Shown piece by piece: positions 41,874 through 56,046 of a stretch of 64,000 bases of DNA. Location of the stretch: NCBI RefSeq assembly GCF_007641255.1, contig NZ_CP036259.1:248001-312000 (forward strand), written 5' to 3'. The stretch is from Sporomusa termitida (GTDB lineage: Bacteria; Bacillota; Negativicutes; Sporomusales; Sporomusaceae). The notes beneath the pieces are model-generated. The model was not told the origin of the DNA. It saw only the letters and a program-made list of their open reading frames with translations, and did not search any database. Position 1 is the stretch's first letter; the number at the start of each line of letters is the position of its first letter. Made by a program: the position numbers and the translations under genes.

Positions 41874-44351
41874 ATGCCGGATATTGTCTTGTCACCCCAG
41901 GAACGGCGGCTCCAGGCCGAGATCGCAGGCAATCCCGTGCTGCACACGCGGCAGCGGACCTATAACATCCTGAATACATTTGCCGCCACTAAGCCGCGTG
42001 TTGATGTGGAGCGGGCTAAATATTTTACCGAGTCTTTTCGGCAAACCGAGGGAGAACCGCTTATTCTCCGCTGGTCGAAAGCGTTGAAACATATTGCCGA
42101 ACATATCACTGTCTATATCGATGACCATCAGCAGCTGGTAGGCAGAGCCGGCTCACCCGGGCGGTATGGCATTTTATATCCTGAGCTGGATGGTGATTTC
42201 CTTGGTCAGGCCATTGAGCAAATGCCAACCCGGGTTGAGTCGCCCTTTAACATAGCGGCGGCTGATGCCCGGATTGTTATTGAGGAGATTGCCCCGTACT
42301 GGCAAGGGAAAACTTTTCATGAAAATCTGGCCAAAGCCCTGCCGCAAGAAACGCTGAAATATACCTATGATCCGGAAGATCCGCTGAAATCAAGGTTTAT
42401 TGTTAACGAAACAGCGTCTTTCCGATCTTCAATTCAATGGGTACATGACTATGAAAAGGTATTGAAACGCGGTTTTAAAGGCATAAAAGCAGAAGCCAGA
42501 GAAAAGCTTTCCCGGTTAGACCCCTTAAGTCCGGTTGATACCATGGAAAAAGCCCCTTTCCTGCAGGCCGTGGTTATTGCTTGTGAGGCAATTATTCTCT
42601 GGGCTAACCGGCATGCCGACCTTGCCGAAAAACTGGCTGCACAGGAAGCCGACCTGTCACGCCAGGCGGAGTTACGGCAGATTGCGGACATATGCCGGTG
42701 GGTGCCGGAAAACCCGGCCCGTAATTTCCGGGAAGCGATGCAAGCCCAGTGGTTTACCCAAATGTTTTCCCGGCTGGAGCAAAAGACCGGGACCATTATA
42801 TCCAACGGCCGTATGGACCAGTACCTGTATCCCTTTTACCAGCAGGATATCGAAGCAGGCGTGCTGTCAGCAGCAGCCGCCCTGCAGTTACTGGAATGCA
42901 TGTGGCTGGCGATGGCTCAGTTTATTGACCTGTATATCTCGCCAACCGGAGGCGCCTTTAATGAAGGCTATGCCCATTGGGAAGCCGTAACCATCGGCGG
43001 GCAGACGCCTGAAGGCCGGGATGCCACCAACGAGCTGACTTACCTGTTTTTGCAGTCTAAACGCGAATTTCCCCTGCATTATCCCGATCTTGCCGCCCGC
43101 ATTCATGGACGGGTGCCGGCGCGGTATCTATACGAGGTGGCGGAAACAATCAAGGAAGGCTCAGGGTTTCCCAAACTGATTAATGATGAAGAAGTGGTTC
43201 CTTTGCTGCTGGCAAAAGGGGCAAGCTTGGAAGAGGCTTTTGATTATGCCGTGTCCGGCTGTGCCGAATGCCGCATGCCGAACCGGGATACCTATACAAG
43301 CCCCTGTGCCTATATTAATTTCCCGGCTGCTGTGGAAATGACAATCTACAACGGAAAAATGCAACTCCACGGGAACGAGCAGATTGGGCCGGAAACGGGA
43401 GATCCCCGGGATTTTGCAACCTGGGAAGAGTTCTGGCAGGCCTATTTAACGCAGCATATTAATTTTCTGAAACATGCCTTTATTCAACAACAGGTCATTA
43501 TTAATCTGCGGGCGCGGCATTTCGCCTGGCCGCTGGGATCGGCCCTGCATGATCTGTGCATGCAGCACTATAAGGATATTCACACCCCGGTTATTGAAGG
43601 CGGCATTGATTTAGGCTATTTTGAATTTATGGGCTATGGCACGGTCGTGGATTCGCTGGCAGCCATTAAAAAGCTGGTTTATGAAGAGAAAACAGTAACG
43701 ATGGCCGAACTGGTTGCGGCGATGGAATGCAATTTTGAGGGCCGGGAAGTAATCCGGCAATTACTCCTTAATGCGCCTAAATATGGCAATGATGACCCTT
43801 ATGCGGATGCGATTGCCAAAGAACTGGACCGTCAGTGCCTGCAATTTACCAGAAAATATTCAAAAGAATTGGGTGTACACCTGGATCTGCGCCTGGTGCC
43901 CTTTACCTCCCATGTGCCTTTTGGCAAAGTGGTCAGTGCAACCCCTAACGGCCGAAAGGCTTATACGCCGCTGTCTGACGGGTCTTCAGCCTCGCAGGGG
44001 GCTGATGTGAATGGCCCTACAGCCGTGCTGCTGTCAAACTACATGTCCAAAAATACCGGCTTTAGGGAACGGGCGGCCCGGCTGTTAAATGTGAAATTGA
44101 GCCCTGCGTGTGTGGCCGGTGAGGGGGGAACCGATAAGCTGGTTGCTTTTATCCGGACCTGGTGTGATTTGAAATTATGGCACCTGCAGTTTAATGTAAT
44201 TAACCGGGCAACCCTGCTGGCCGCGAAGAAAGATCCGGAGAAATACCGCAATCTGATTGTGCGCATAGCCGGCTACAGCGCCTATTTTACCGATTTATCC
44301 CCCGATTTGCAGGATGATCTTATTGCCCGTACCGAGCATACTGCTATCTGA
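41874..44351 (+). CDS. islA: Glycyl radical enzyme, probable isethionate sulfite-lyase
   Basis: 825 residues, pyruvate formate-lyase-like. The thiyl Cys and base lie in SGCAECR (Cys463, Glu465); the radical Gly is Gly800 in RIAGYSAYF. As I recall, Bilophila IslA uses R189, Q193, W374, C468, E470, R678, F682 and G805; here R184, Q188, W369, C463, E465, R673, F677 and G800 occupy exactly those places with a constant shift of 5. That argues for cleavage of isethionate to acetaldehyde and sulfite in the cytoplasm. The activase follows after 37 bases and a sulfite reductase-like gene precedes it. Choline lyase, glycerol dehydratase and DHPS lyase are the alternatives. No encapsulating shell genes are in the window. 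Confidence 0.85.
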   Translation: MPDIVLSPQERRLQAEIAGNPVLHTRQRTYNILNTFAATKPRVDVERAKYFTESFRQTEGEPLILRWSKALKHIAEHITVYIDDHQQLVGRAGSPGRYGILYPELDGDFLGQAIEQMPTRVESPFNIAAADARIVIEEIAPYWQGKTFHENLAKALPQETLKYTYDPEDPLKSRFIVNETASFRSSIQWVHDYEKVLKRGFKGIKAEAREKLSRLDPLSPVDTMEKAPFLQAVVIACEAIILWANRHADLAEKLAAQEADLSRQAELRQIADICRWVPENPARNFREAMQAQWFTQMFSRLEQKTGTIISNGRMDQYLYPFYQQDIEAGVLSAAAALQLLECMWLAMAQFIDLYISPTGGAFNEGYAHWEAVTIGGQTPEGRDATNELTYLFLQSKREFPLHYPDLAARIHGRVPARYLYEVAETIKEGSGFPKLINDEEVVPLLLAKGASLEEAFDYAVSGCAECRMPNRDTYTSPCAYINFPAAVEMTIYNGKMQLHGNEQIGPETGDPRDFATWEEFWQAYLTQHINFLKHAFIQQQVIINLRARHFAWPLGSALHDLCMQHYKDIHTPVIEGGIDLGYFEFMGYGTVVDSLAAIKKLVYEEKTVTMAELVAAMECNFEGREVIRQLLLNAPKYGNDDPYADAIAKELDRQCLQFTRKYSKELGVHLDLRLVPFTSHVPFGKVVSATPNGRKAYTPLSDGSSASQGADVNGPTAVLLSNYMSKNTGFRERAARLLNVKLSPACVAGEGGTDKLVAFIRTWCDLKLWHLQFNVINRATLLAAKKDPEKYRNLIVRIAGYSAYFTDLSPDLQDDLIARTEHTAI

Positions 44352-44388
44352 TAGATAATAGCTGCAATAATCCCCGGGGAGAGACAAG

Positions 44389-45321
44389 ATGTTAACTAAT
44401 GATACAAATGGCAGCAGCGGCTATGTTTTTAATATTCAACGTTATTCGCTGCATGACGGCTTAGGCATCCGGACCGTCGTCTTTCTTAAGGGCTGCCCGC
44501 TGCAATGCCGCTGGTGCAGCAACCCTGAATCGCAGCGGTATACGCCGGAGCTTGCCTACAACAGGAGTAAATGTATCGGGTATGAGGCCTGCTCCCGGTG
44601 TCAGACAGTATGTGAATATGCTGCTGTGGCTAAGAGTCAGGACGGCATGATGACAATTAACAGGGATAAGTGCCGGCAATGCCACCGCTGCGCAGACAAG
44701 TGCCCTGCCAAAGCCTTGCATACCTTTGGGCGGCAAATGTCGGTGGCCGACATCCTAACCGTGGTGGAAGCAGACAGTGCTTTTTACATGCGTTCCGGCG
44801 GCGGCTTGACAATCAGCGGCGGTGAACCGCTGGTGCAGGCTGATTTTGTAATCAGCATTTTAAAGGAAACAAAAAGAAAACGCATTGATGCCACAATCGA
44901 AACCTGTGGCTATGCCCCGTGGGCCGACCTCAGCCGGGTAGGGGCTTATTTAAAAACCATCATTTTTGATATAAAGTCGATGGACCCGAATAAGCATAAA
45001 GAATTCACCGGACGCAATAATGATTTGATTTTAACTAACCTGACCGGCCTGCGGCGCGCATATCCCCAGTTGCAGATTTTGGTCCGTACCCCGCTAATTC
45101 CCGGCTTTAACGATTCCGAGCAAGACATCGGTGCTATCCTGGATTTTATTAAGGGCTGGCCTAACACCAGCTATGAGCTGCTGTCATACCACCGGCTGGG
45201 CCAACAAAAATACGGCTATTTAGGGCGGGACTACCCTATGGGGGATAGTCAATTAGACAACGGCAAGCTGCAGACGATCAATGCCTATATAAAATCCCGG
45301 ACCGGAAGGGGCTTGGCCTGA
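44389..45321 (+). CDS. islB: Glycyl radical enzyme activase (radical SAM)
   Basis: 310 residues. The radical SAM motif is CPLQCRWCSNPE (Cx3Cx2C, near residue 36), followed by an inserted ferredoxin-like domain with CIGYEACSRCQTVC and CRQCHRCADKCP, then GGGLTISGGEPLVQ. The first inserted motif has an unusual Cx5C opening rather than Cx2C. The protein would abstract hydrogen from Gly800 of the preceding enzyme with SAM. ATG is preceded by GGGGAGAGAC. It is the second gene of the pair and is followed by a terminator. Confidence 0.92.
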   Translation: MLTNDTNGSSGYVFNIQRYSLHDGLGIRTVVFLKGCPLQCRWCSNPESQRYTPELAYNRSKCIGYEACSRCQTVCEYAAVAKSQDGMMTINRDKCRQCHRCADKCPAKALHTFGRQMSVADILTVVEADSAFYMRSGGGLTISGGEPLVQADFVISILKETKRKRIDATIETCGYAPWADLSRVGAYLKTIIFDIKSMDPNKHKEFTGRNNDLILTNLTGLRRAYPQLQILVRTPLIPGFNDSEQDIGAILDFIKGWPNTSYELLSYHRLGQQKYGYLGRDYPMGDSQLDNGKLQTINAYIKSRTGRGLA

Positions 45322-45362
45322 CAGCAGCAGGCAAGCCTATTCCTTTTAAGTGATCTTGAATA

Positions 45363-45406
45363 GCTAGAGGGAGCTGCCCTTAATGGACCGCTCCCTCTAG
45401 CTTTAT
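45363..45406. terminator. Terminator between convergent islB and DUF1540 genes
   Basis: GCTAGAGGGAG (45363-45373) pairs with CTCCCTCTAGC (45391-45401), followed by TTTATT on the plus strand. Confidence 0.75.
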
Positions 45407-45419
45407 TCTGGAATTGGGT

Positions 45420-45584
45420 TTAGGAATGCTTGGCTTCAAAAGTATGGCAGTTCGTTTGATCACTTTGCCGGGCATGGGCGGCACCGCCATCAATGTTGAC
45501 CTGGATCCCAGAAGCCTCACATTGCTCGCCTTGTTTCCAATACTTACAGCAGGATACAGTACATTTTACTCCTGATAATGACAT
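45420..45584 (-). CDS. DUF1540-domain small Cys-rich protein
   Basis: 54 residues on the minus strand: MSLSGVKCTVSCCKYW, then GEQCEASGIQV and TNCHTFEAKHS. The spacing of Cys (VxCxVxxCxYWxxGxxCxAxxI ... CxTF) is that of DUF1540, a small domain thought to bind metal in Firmicutes. Start 45584 has AAGGAGG 9 bases away; ATG 45590 in the same frame is too close to it. It stands alone between the islAB unit and the tRNA/rRNA region. Function is unknown. Confidence 0.85.
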   Translation of the reverse strand: MSLSGVKCTVSCCKYWKQGEQCEASGIQVNIDGGAAHARQSDQTNCHTFEAKHS

Positions 45585-45770
45585 ATGCATTCACCTCCTT
45601 GAATTTTGCCAATGATAGTATCTCACCACCTGATGAAATCATGTATAGGGTGATCAGAACAATATGTGCCAATAACTTTAGAAAATGCTCACTTAAGAAC
45701 GGAGTTAATTATCCAGGTGAAAGTGTAGAAGCAGGGGGACGTTCATTTTGCTTCTGCAGAAATATGGTTG

Positions 45771-45799
45771 TTGACAAATTATTTGACAGCGAGTATAAT
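45771..45799 (+). promoter_or_regulatory. Consensus SigA promoter of the tRNA cluster
   Basis: TTGACA (45771-45776) and TATAAT (45794-45799) with exactly 17 bases between, 13 bases before tRNA-Leu. A perfect consensus promoter, as expected for stable RNA. Confidence 0.85.
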
Positions 45800-45811
45800 T
45801 AAAAATCCAGT

Positions 45812-45898
45812 GCCGGAGTGACGTAATTGGCAGACGTAGCAGACTCAAAATCTGCCGGGGGTAACTCCGTGTCGGTTCGAGTCCGACCTCCGGCACCA
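45812..45898 (+). tRNA. tRNA-Leu (CAA)
   Basis: Acceptor GCCGGAG pairs with CTCCGGC, CCA is encoded, the anticodon loop CTCAAAA gives CAA, and a long variable arm (CGGGGGTAACTCCGTG) marks a class II tRNA. T-arm GGTTCGAGTCC is normal. Confidence 0.93.
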
Positions 45899-45961
45899 TA
45901 AACAGAGAGCCAAGAAGGCGAGCTGTGAGGCGAAGACTGAATCAATTATCAATAACAATTT

Positions 45962-46038
45962 CGGGGCGTGGCTCAGTTTGGTAGAGTACCTGGCTTGGGA
46001 CCAGGGGGCCGCAGGTTCGAATCCTGCCGCTCCGACCA
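45962..46038 (+). tRNA. tRNA-Pro (TGG)
   Basis: Cloverleaf with acceptor CGGGGCG/CGCTCCG, anticodon loop CTTGGGA (anticodon TGG), T-arm GGTTCGAATCC and encoded CCA. Confidence 0.93.
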
Positions 46039-46062
46039 ATTATGTTAATTAATTGTTTCAAT

Positions 46063-46139
<77 letters not shown>

Positions 46140-46158
46140 TTTTTTTTGAAAAAATCAG

Positions 46159-46186
46159 TTGACATAGTATGGATAACTATGATAAT
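46159..46186 (+). promoter_or_regulatory. Probable rRNA promoter
   Basis: TTGACA (46159-46164) and GATAAT (46181-46186), spacing 16, downstream of tRNA-Val and upstream of the leader repeats, tRNA-Gly and 16S rRNA. Confidence 0.55.
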
Positions 46187-46220
46187 CTATATAAGTCGCT
46201 GTCGGCAGCTGTCAGTTGCC

Positions 46221-46342
46221 GAGGCAAAGCGTATCGTCCTGATACGTCTGTGATCCTAGCGCATCCATGCGCGTCGGTCCCGGGCAAAGCGTATCGTCCA
46301 TGATACGCCCGTGATCCTAGCGCATCCATGCGCGTCGTTCCC
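46221..46342 (+). repeat. Two tandem 61-bp repeats in the rRNA leader
   Basis: Units 46221-46281 and 46282-46342 are about 90% alike. Each holds GCAAAGCGTATCGTCC, a TGATACG that can pair with CGTATC, GTGATCCTAGC, and the palindrome GCGCATCCATGCGC, so each can form two small hairpins. They are followed by CCTGAAAACTGAACAATGTAAAG, a leader motif common before Firmicute 16S genes. Confidence 0.75.
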
Positions 46343-46428
46343 TGAAAACTGAACAATGTAAAGAAATGCATCATACAAATGCCAGATGTGCGGTGGCGAT
46401 AACAAGCCACATAATATTCGTAAGGGAT

Positions 46429-46503
46429 GCGGAAGTAGCTCAGCGGTAGAGCATCGCCTTGCCAAGGCGAGGGTCGCGAGTTCGAATCTCGTTTTCCGCT
46501 CCA
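46429..46503 (+). tRNA. tRNA-Gly (GCC)
   Basis: Acceptor GCGGAAG pairs with TTTCCGC, anticodon stem TCGCC/GGCGA closes TTGCCAA (anticodon GCC), encoded CCA. It lies 63 bases before the 16S gene, so it belongs to the rRNA leader transcript. Confidence 0.93.
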
Positions 46504-46565
46504 AAAAGATAATGAGCCGATAAACGGCTTCAATATACTGCAGTCACTGAGTGATTGCAAAGACT

Positions 46566-48220
<1,655 letters not shown>

Positions 48221-48723
48221 GGGATAAGCAGAGAGCCCAAGAAGGCGAGCCGCGAGGCGAAGTCTGATTGGTGCGAATCGCTTAGTTCTGAGCGTAAGCG
48301 AAGAACATCATTAAGCGAGCTCCATTCCAGGTCGGTACATTTGGCAGATGCATTAAATTTACATTGTTTGGTTTTGAGGGAATGGCTGTGTTAGTAAAAG
48401 TTACTTGTTGCAAAACACAAGCAACGATGCTAACATAGATATTCCTGAAAACATGTTCCTTGAAAACTGCACAGAAGAAAGCAAAAGTAAAATTACCTCT
48501 CATATGCAAATATGTGAAGTAACTTAACGAAGCGCAATTAGGATTTATGTAAATGACTTAATCTTAGTCACAAGCAAAGTTTAAGTTGAGGCGGAGACTG
48601 GCTAGAAGGTGTCAGCTGCTAGGCGCCCCGGAAACCCGAGCCGTGCCGCGTACTCGCGTACGCAAACAATCGGGTTGAGGAGCAACAACGCAGATGGCGG
48701 CTTATAGACAGTCGGAGCAAGAA

Positions 48724-51770
<3,047 letters not shown>

Positions 51771-52076
51771 TAAACCCTCGTTTGCACGACGTGCAAACAT
51801 AAGCAGCGAACCAGCTTGCCGCGAGCGAAAGCGAAACGGGAAGATGTGTGAGTCGCTTAGTTAGAGCGGAGCGATAACATCCATAATGTATGTTGTAACT
51901 CCGAGCTGGCAACCAGTAAATTACTATTGCGCAAATCTTTCTTCTGTGAAGTTTTCAGGGAACAAAGAGATAATTAGGAGGTTCCGCGCTCCGCTTGGAA
52001 CTAAGCGATTCACGCAGGTTTCCGCGTCGCTATCGCTCCTAAAAACCTGGTTCTCTGCTTATGGTTCTCTGCTTAT

Positions 52077-52190
52077 CCAGTGACGATAGCTGTGGGGCTC
52101 CACCTGTTCCCATACCGAACACAGCAGTTAAGCCCACAAACGCCGAAGGTACTTGGCTGGAAACGGCCCGGGAGAGTAGGAAGTTGCTGG
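52077..52190 (+). rRNA. rrf: 5S ribosomal RNA
   Basis: About 114 bases from CCAGTGACGATAGC to AAGTTGCTGG with the conserved CCATACCGAACACAG and GAAGGTACTTGG elements. The 23S-5S spacer (51771-52076) has no tRNA; it contains two copies of GGTTCTCTGCTTAT and inverted repeats around CGCTTAG. Confidence 0.95.
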
Positions 52191-52200
52191 TTAAAGAAAA

Positions 52201-52227
52201 GCACTCACTGTTGTGGGTGTTTTTTTC
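52201..52227 (+). terminator. Terminator of the rRNA operon
   Basis: CACTCAC (52202-52208) pairs with GTGGGTG (52213-52219, one G-T pair) and is followed by a run of seven T and further T-rich sequence, 11 bases after 5S. Confidence 0.8.
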
Positions 52228-52475
52228 TTTTTCCTGTCCGGGATTTGCTTGTTGGCTAAATGGTTTCCGGCATGTTAAATTTGTCGCTGCTTTGTAGCGT
52301 TTTTTTCATTGATTATGGGACAGTATAAAACAAATCCGAAACTTTATATATTTTTAACATTTAGTTTTATCTTATTTCTTGGTGCTTAATGTTGAATTAT
52401 AGTGTTTGGCAGCAGATAGGCAGGTATTATTATTTAAAACTTTAAAAAAACAAGCTATTTTTATTACTTATAACT

Positions 52476-52491
52476 TGGCACACTACTTGCT
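52476..52491 (+). promoter_or_regulatory. Consensus sigma-54 promoter of the SDR gene
   Basis: TGGCACACTACTTGCT matches the -24/-12 consensus TGGCAC-N5-TTGCW at every fixed base, GG and GC ten bases apart. It lies ~110 bases before the SDR start. No activator gene is adjacent; AT-rich DNA fills 52230-52470 without a gene. Confidence 0.85.
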
Positions 52492-52599
52492 TATTTAAAC
52501 AGCGAAAAGGAGGGAAGCAAAATACCGGAAGTTATCCGCGTAAGTCGGCTTCAATGGGGGCATGAAAACACGATTTCAAAAAGACAGGGGGTTTTTAGG

Positions 52600-53412
52600 A
52601 TGTCATTACAGGGAAAGGTTGCTTTAGTTACCGGGGGCGGAACTGGTATTGGCAAAGGGGTGGTGGCGGCTTTGGCGCGTGCAGGGGCACAAATCGCTAT
52701 TGCGGCAGTGGATTTCGTCGATTCCAGCGCCAATCAATATGGAACTAAACATATTGGGGGATATATGGCAGCCCAAAAATTGGCGGGCGAATTGCAGGCA
52801 CAAGGCGTTGAGGTTATCGTTATTGACGCCAATATTACAAAAACGGCGGACATGGATCAGGCCGTTAGAACTACGGTAGAACGTTTTGGCAAACTGGATA
52901 TTCTGGTCAATGTTGCTGGTCTCATAACTTGTAAGCAGGTGGTTGACTTAACAGAAGACGACTGGGATTCTGTTGTCGATACCAACGCCAAAGGTACTTT
53001 TGTTGCCAATAAGGCAGTGCTGCCGCAAATGAAAAAACAGGGCGGCGGCAGGATCATAAACTTTACATCGATAGCAGGTAAAACCGGTTACCCGGGTCTT
53101 GCCCATTATTGTGCCTCCAAGTTTGCGGTAATAGGTTTTACGAATGCGTTAGCTAAAGAACTGGTAAAAGATAACATAACCGTTAATGCCGTCGCTCCCG
53201 GCATTGTTGCTACGGAAATGTGGGTTAATCTTCGCAAAGCATGGGCCCTGCCCGGAGAAACGGAGGAAGAAAGCTATAAACGTTGTGTAACCAGCATGAT
53301 TCCTCAAGGCGTGGATCAAACTCCGGAAGATATGGCGAAAGCCGTACTGTTCTTTATTGATAATCCCTGTGTTACCGGACAGACTCTAAATGTTGACGGC
53401 GGCTGCTCTTAG
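52600..53412 (+). CDS. Short-chain dehydrogenase/reductase
   Basis: 270 residues, classical SDR. Cofactor loop TGGGTGIGKG (residues 11-20), NVAGLITC, catalytic Ser in NFTSIAG and YCASK (Tyr, Lys), then PGIVATEMW and the C-terminal VTGQTLNVDGG. An insertion of about 15 residues after the second strand (DSSANQYGTKHIGGYMAAQ) is seen in some sorbitol/acetoin-type members. It reduces or oxidises an alcohol or ketone with NAD(P); the substrate is unknown. The sigma-54 promoter upstream ties it to activator-dependent catabolism. A strong terminator follows, so it is a single-gene unit. Confidence 0.88.
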   Translation: MSLQGKVALVTGGGTGIGKGVVAALARAGAQIAIAAVDFVDSSANQYGTKHIGGYMAAQKLAGELQAQGVEVIVIDANITKTADMDQAVRTTVERFGKLDILVNVAGLITCKQVVDLTEDDWDSVVDTNAKGTFVANKAVLPQMKKQGGGRIINFTSIAGKTGYPGLAHYCASKFAVIGFTNALAKELVKDNITVNAVAPGIVATEMWVNLRKAWALPGETEEESYKRCVTSMIPQGVDQTPEDMAKAVLFFIDNPCVTGQTLNVDGGCS

Positions 53413-53481
53413 AATAAATCCTGGTTTTTAAAAGGAGACTGAAAAAATAGCTTTTGCAGGAAGTTAAAAATGGGCACAGCC

Positions 53482-53533
53482 AAAAAGCCGGCAATCATGC
53501 TAAGCTTTCCGCATGATTGCCGGCTTTTTAACA
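53482..53533 (+). terminator. Rho-independent terminator
   Basis: AAAAAGCCGGCAATCATGC (53482-53500) pairs perfectly with its complement at 53511-53529 over a 10-base loop; T run within the right arm. Works on both strands in principle. Confidence 0.85.
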
Positions 53534-53653
53534 TAATAGAATAATAAGCTGGGTATTTTATTCTTTTGCATAACGGTAATTTTAATGTTAAACTAGGAAA
53601 CATACGGAAAAAATTGATATGTATTATTCATTGTAAAAGATGAGAAGGTATAT

Positions 53654-54595
53654 ATGGATAGTAAAGTAAAATTAGCTTATTTTTTTATCGATTTATTAGT
53701 ACCCTTGGGTGTGGGCTATTTGTTACGCATTAAACCTATGTTTGGTGAAGGTTTTTTTGTCAGTATGGCCAACTATAACATGCTGCTGTTGTACCCGGCT
53801 CTTTCCGTATTGAGTTTTTGGGTTCTGCCGTTTAGCTGGGAACTAATATGGCTACCGTTATTCGGCATAATTCTTTGCATTATTCCCGGCTTGGCTGCCT
53901 ATTTAATCTCAACCAACAAATATAGCAGCATGCTTGACACGGGGAGCTATATTTTGTCGGCTATGTTATCCAATATTGGCACATTAGGCGGCTTGTGCGT
54001 CTATATTCTGTATGGTGAAATCGGTTTTGCTTATACACAATTGGTGGTGTTACTGCAAGTGGCGGTAATTTTTTTAGTCTGTTATCCTTTAGCTCAGTAT
54101 TATTACCGACGCGCACAAGCGGTAAGTTTGGACAAAATATCTTTTTCGAAACTATTTTTAAACCGGAATCAATTGCCGGTACTGGGCTTGGCAATTGGTT
54201 TTGCCCTATATTATCTCAATATACCGCGCCCGGTCATACTAGGTAAGCTGTTTGACCCGCTGGTCCATATCGCGGCCTGGACTGCATTGATGCCAGTAGG
54301 CCATTCCCTTGATTTTTCAGCAATCAGGAAGTATTATTTGAGTACGTTTGACCTAGTCCCGATAAAATTCATCGTTACCCCGCTAGTGGTCTATATCATC
54401 GCTAGGCTGGTATTCGATGATCCTAAAATAATCAATACGGTATTGATCCTGGCCAGCATGCCAACGGCGATCAGTGCGGTTATTGTGGTAAAAATTCATC
54501 ATCTGAACATTCATATTGCCAATGCTTCTTTTATCCTGACTACGGCCTTGTTTCTCCTGGTTGTATACCCTCTCCTTTTTTGGGGCTTACAGTGA
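53654..54595 (+). CDS. AEC (auxin efflux carrier) family transporter
   Basis: 313 residues with about ten transmembrane helices and the family features: an N-terminal YLLRIKPMFGEGFFVSMANYNMLLLYPALS helix pair, MLSNIGTLGGLCVY in the middle, and the C-terminal ILASMPTAISAVIVV. Members carry organic acids such as malate or malonate in bacteria. It lies downstream of the SDR gene but is separated from it by a terminator. A long terminator follows. Confidence 0.85.
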   Translation: MDSKVKLAYFFIDLLVPLGVGYLLRIKPMFGEGFFVSMANYNMLLLYPALSVLSFWVLPFSWELIWLPLFGIILCIIPGLAAYLISTNKYSSMLDTGSYILSAMLSNIGTLGGLCVYILYGEIGFAYTQLVVLLQVAVIFLVCYPLAQYYYRRAQAVSLDKISFSKLFLNRNQLPVLGLAIGFALYYLNIPRPVILGKLFDPLVHIAAWTALMPVGHSLDFSAIRKYYLSTFDLVPIKFIVTPLVVYIIARLVFDDPKIINTVLILASMPTAISAVIVVKIHHLNIHIANASFILTTALFLLVVYPLLFWGLQ

Positions 54596-54641
54596 GATAG
54601 CTAGAGATACGGCCCGGCGATAGCGTTAGGCAAAGTATTAT

Positions 54642-54697
54642 AAGGCTCTTGGCCCAATCGGTGTTAGCCACCGGCTGGGCCAAGAGCCTTTTTTTGC
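54642..54697 (+). terminator. Rho-independent terminator
   Basis: AAGGCTCTTGGCCCA pairs perfectly with TGGGCCAAGAGCCTT (54676-54690), with an inner helix CGGTG/CACCG, followed by a T run. Confidence 0.85.
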
Positions 54698-54752
54698 CGG
54701 GAGAGTGGTTTGACGTTTAGTTGACGCAAATATGGTACATTGTTTTCTAAAG

Positions 54753-54917
54753 CTAGTACTTCATCTTTCTTAAAACCGATGGAATAGTTTGCGTAGATTT
54801 TTTCGCAATGCAAGGCGGAGGACCCGCGCATATCGGACATATGTAAGGCGACGACAACGCAGCAGTGCGGGAAAAGATGCGCAAACTTTCCTTGGTTTTG
54901 AGGGAGTGAAGTACTAG
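54753..54917. repeat. 165-bp imperfect inverted-repeat element
   Basis: CTAGTACTTCA at the left end is matched by TGAAGTACTAG at the right end, and pairing continues with interruptions through AAAACC/GGTTTT, AGTTTGCG/CGCAAACT and TTTTCGCA/TGCGGGAAAA. The centre is GC-rich (GCAAGGCGGAGGACCCGCGC ... GGCGACGACAACGCAG). No ORF. It has the look of a mobile palindromic repeat or MITE. Confidence 0.5.
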
Positions 54918-54953
54918 TACTTTTTTCAGATTAATGGAGAGGCTTGGTAAGAG

Positions 54954-55963
54954 ATGAATAATCAGTATAGGCCTGCAGATATGAGTCTGTGGGCAGGACG
55001 CACTGACAGCAGGGAGAATTATGATGCTTTCCGGTGGCATCAGTGGATGCGGGAACTGAATCTAAACAATACCGGCAGTTTACGCTTTGCGGGCAAGCTG
55101 AGCTTTGTCCTGTTGGGTTTTTGTTGTGATGAGGGTGTCAGACGCAATCATGGCCGGACAGGGGCTGCGAAGGGGCCTGATGCTATCCGCCGGGAGCTGG
55201 CTAATCTGCCCTGTACATTTAGCCCGGAGGTTATCCTGTTCGATGCCGGCAATATTACCTGTACCGATGGCAACCTGGAAGCAAGCCAGGCCGCCCTGGC
55301 GCGGGCGGTAACCCAAATCCGCCGGCTCGGTTTTTTTCCTTTAATACTGGGGGGCGGCCATGAACTCGCCTTAGGGCATTATCGCGGTCACCGGGATTAT
55401 ATGACCGACCGTAAGCAAATACCGGATATCGGCATTATTAATTTTGATGCTCATTTTGATCTCCGCCCGTTTACTAACGGCAGCAGCTCAGGGACGATGT
55501 TCAGGCAGATTGCGAAGGAGGCGGGCAATTCGGGCTGGCCATTCCATTACCTATGTATAGGGATTCAGCGGTTCAGCAACACGTTGGAACTTTTTAAAAC
55601 GGCCGCACAAACGGGGTGATTCACATACCGGCGGCGGAGGTCATTGGTACAGGCGACTGGAATGTAATTAAAAAGCTGGATGTATTCATGAAATCAACCA
55701 AGCATATCTACATAACCATATGTGCTGATGTTTTTTCCACAGCCTTCGCCCCTGGCGTCAGTGCCGCCCAGCCGCTGGGATTGCATCCCGAAGATGTTTT
55801 AAAATATCTTAAACATATCTTTCGTTCGAAAAAAGTAATTGGCTTTGATATTGCCGAAGTATCACCAAGGTTTGATCATGACAGCACAACTGCCAGTCTG
55901 GCAAAAGTGTTGATCTTCTCAGTAGTGAACACAATTTGCAGTATGCAAGGGCTTTCCCGGTAA
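54954..55963 (+). pseudogene. hutG: Formimidoylglutamase/arginase-family gene with a frameshift
   Basis: The first frame (54954-55619) codes GGGHELALGHYRG and NFDAHFDLRPF, metal-ligand motifs of the arginase superfamily; the second (from 55616) codes ICADVFSTAFAPGVSAAQPLG and GFDIAEVSPRFDHD, the remaining ligands and C-terminus. Together they give ~335 residues, the full formimidoylglutamase length. The break lies at ACGGGGTGATT near 55611-55621: one extra G would restore TGVIHIP. The enzyme releases formamide from formimidoylglutamate in histidine breakdown. It is either inactive, recoded, or a sequencing error in a G run. Confidence 0.85.
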
Positions 55964-56046
55964 TTAGGCTGAAATTCATCAAATACAAATGCAAGCCGGT
56001 GCCGGGGACAACAGGTGGTATGGGTTTGACATCCGTTTTTGCTAAC

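Noticed and set aside
41874-44351. Choline trimethylamine-lyase or glycerol dehydratase
   Set aside because: The positions of Arg, Gln, Trp, Arg and Phe around the active site match isethionate lyase, and there are no microcompartment genes here.
45812-45898. tRNA-Sec, considered because of the selenoprotein and the long variable arm
   Set aside because: The anticodon loop CTCAAAA gives CAA and the acceptor stem is 7 bp; it is tRNA-Leu.
46221-46342. CRISPR-like repeats
   Set aside because: Only two tandem units without spacers; no cas genes in the window.
54753-55040. Minus-strand ORF of 95 codons over the inverted repeat and hutG start
   Set aside because: It is the mirror of hutG and the palindromic element.
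55616-55963. Separate small gene starting with GTG 55616
   Set aside because: It is the direct continuation of the arginase-family protein in another frame.
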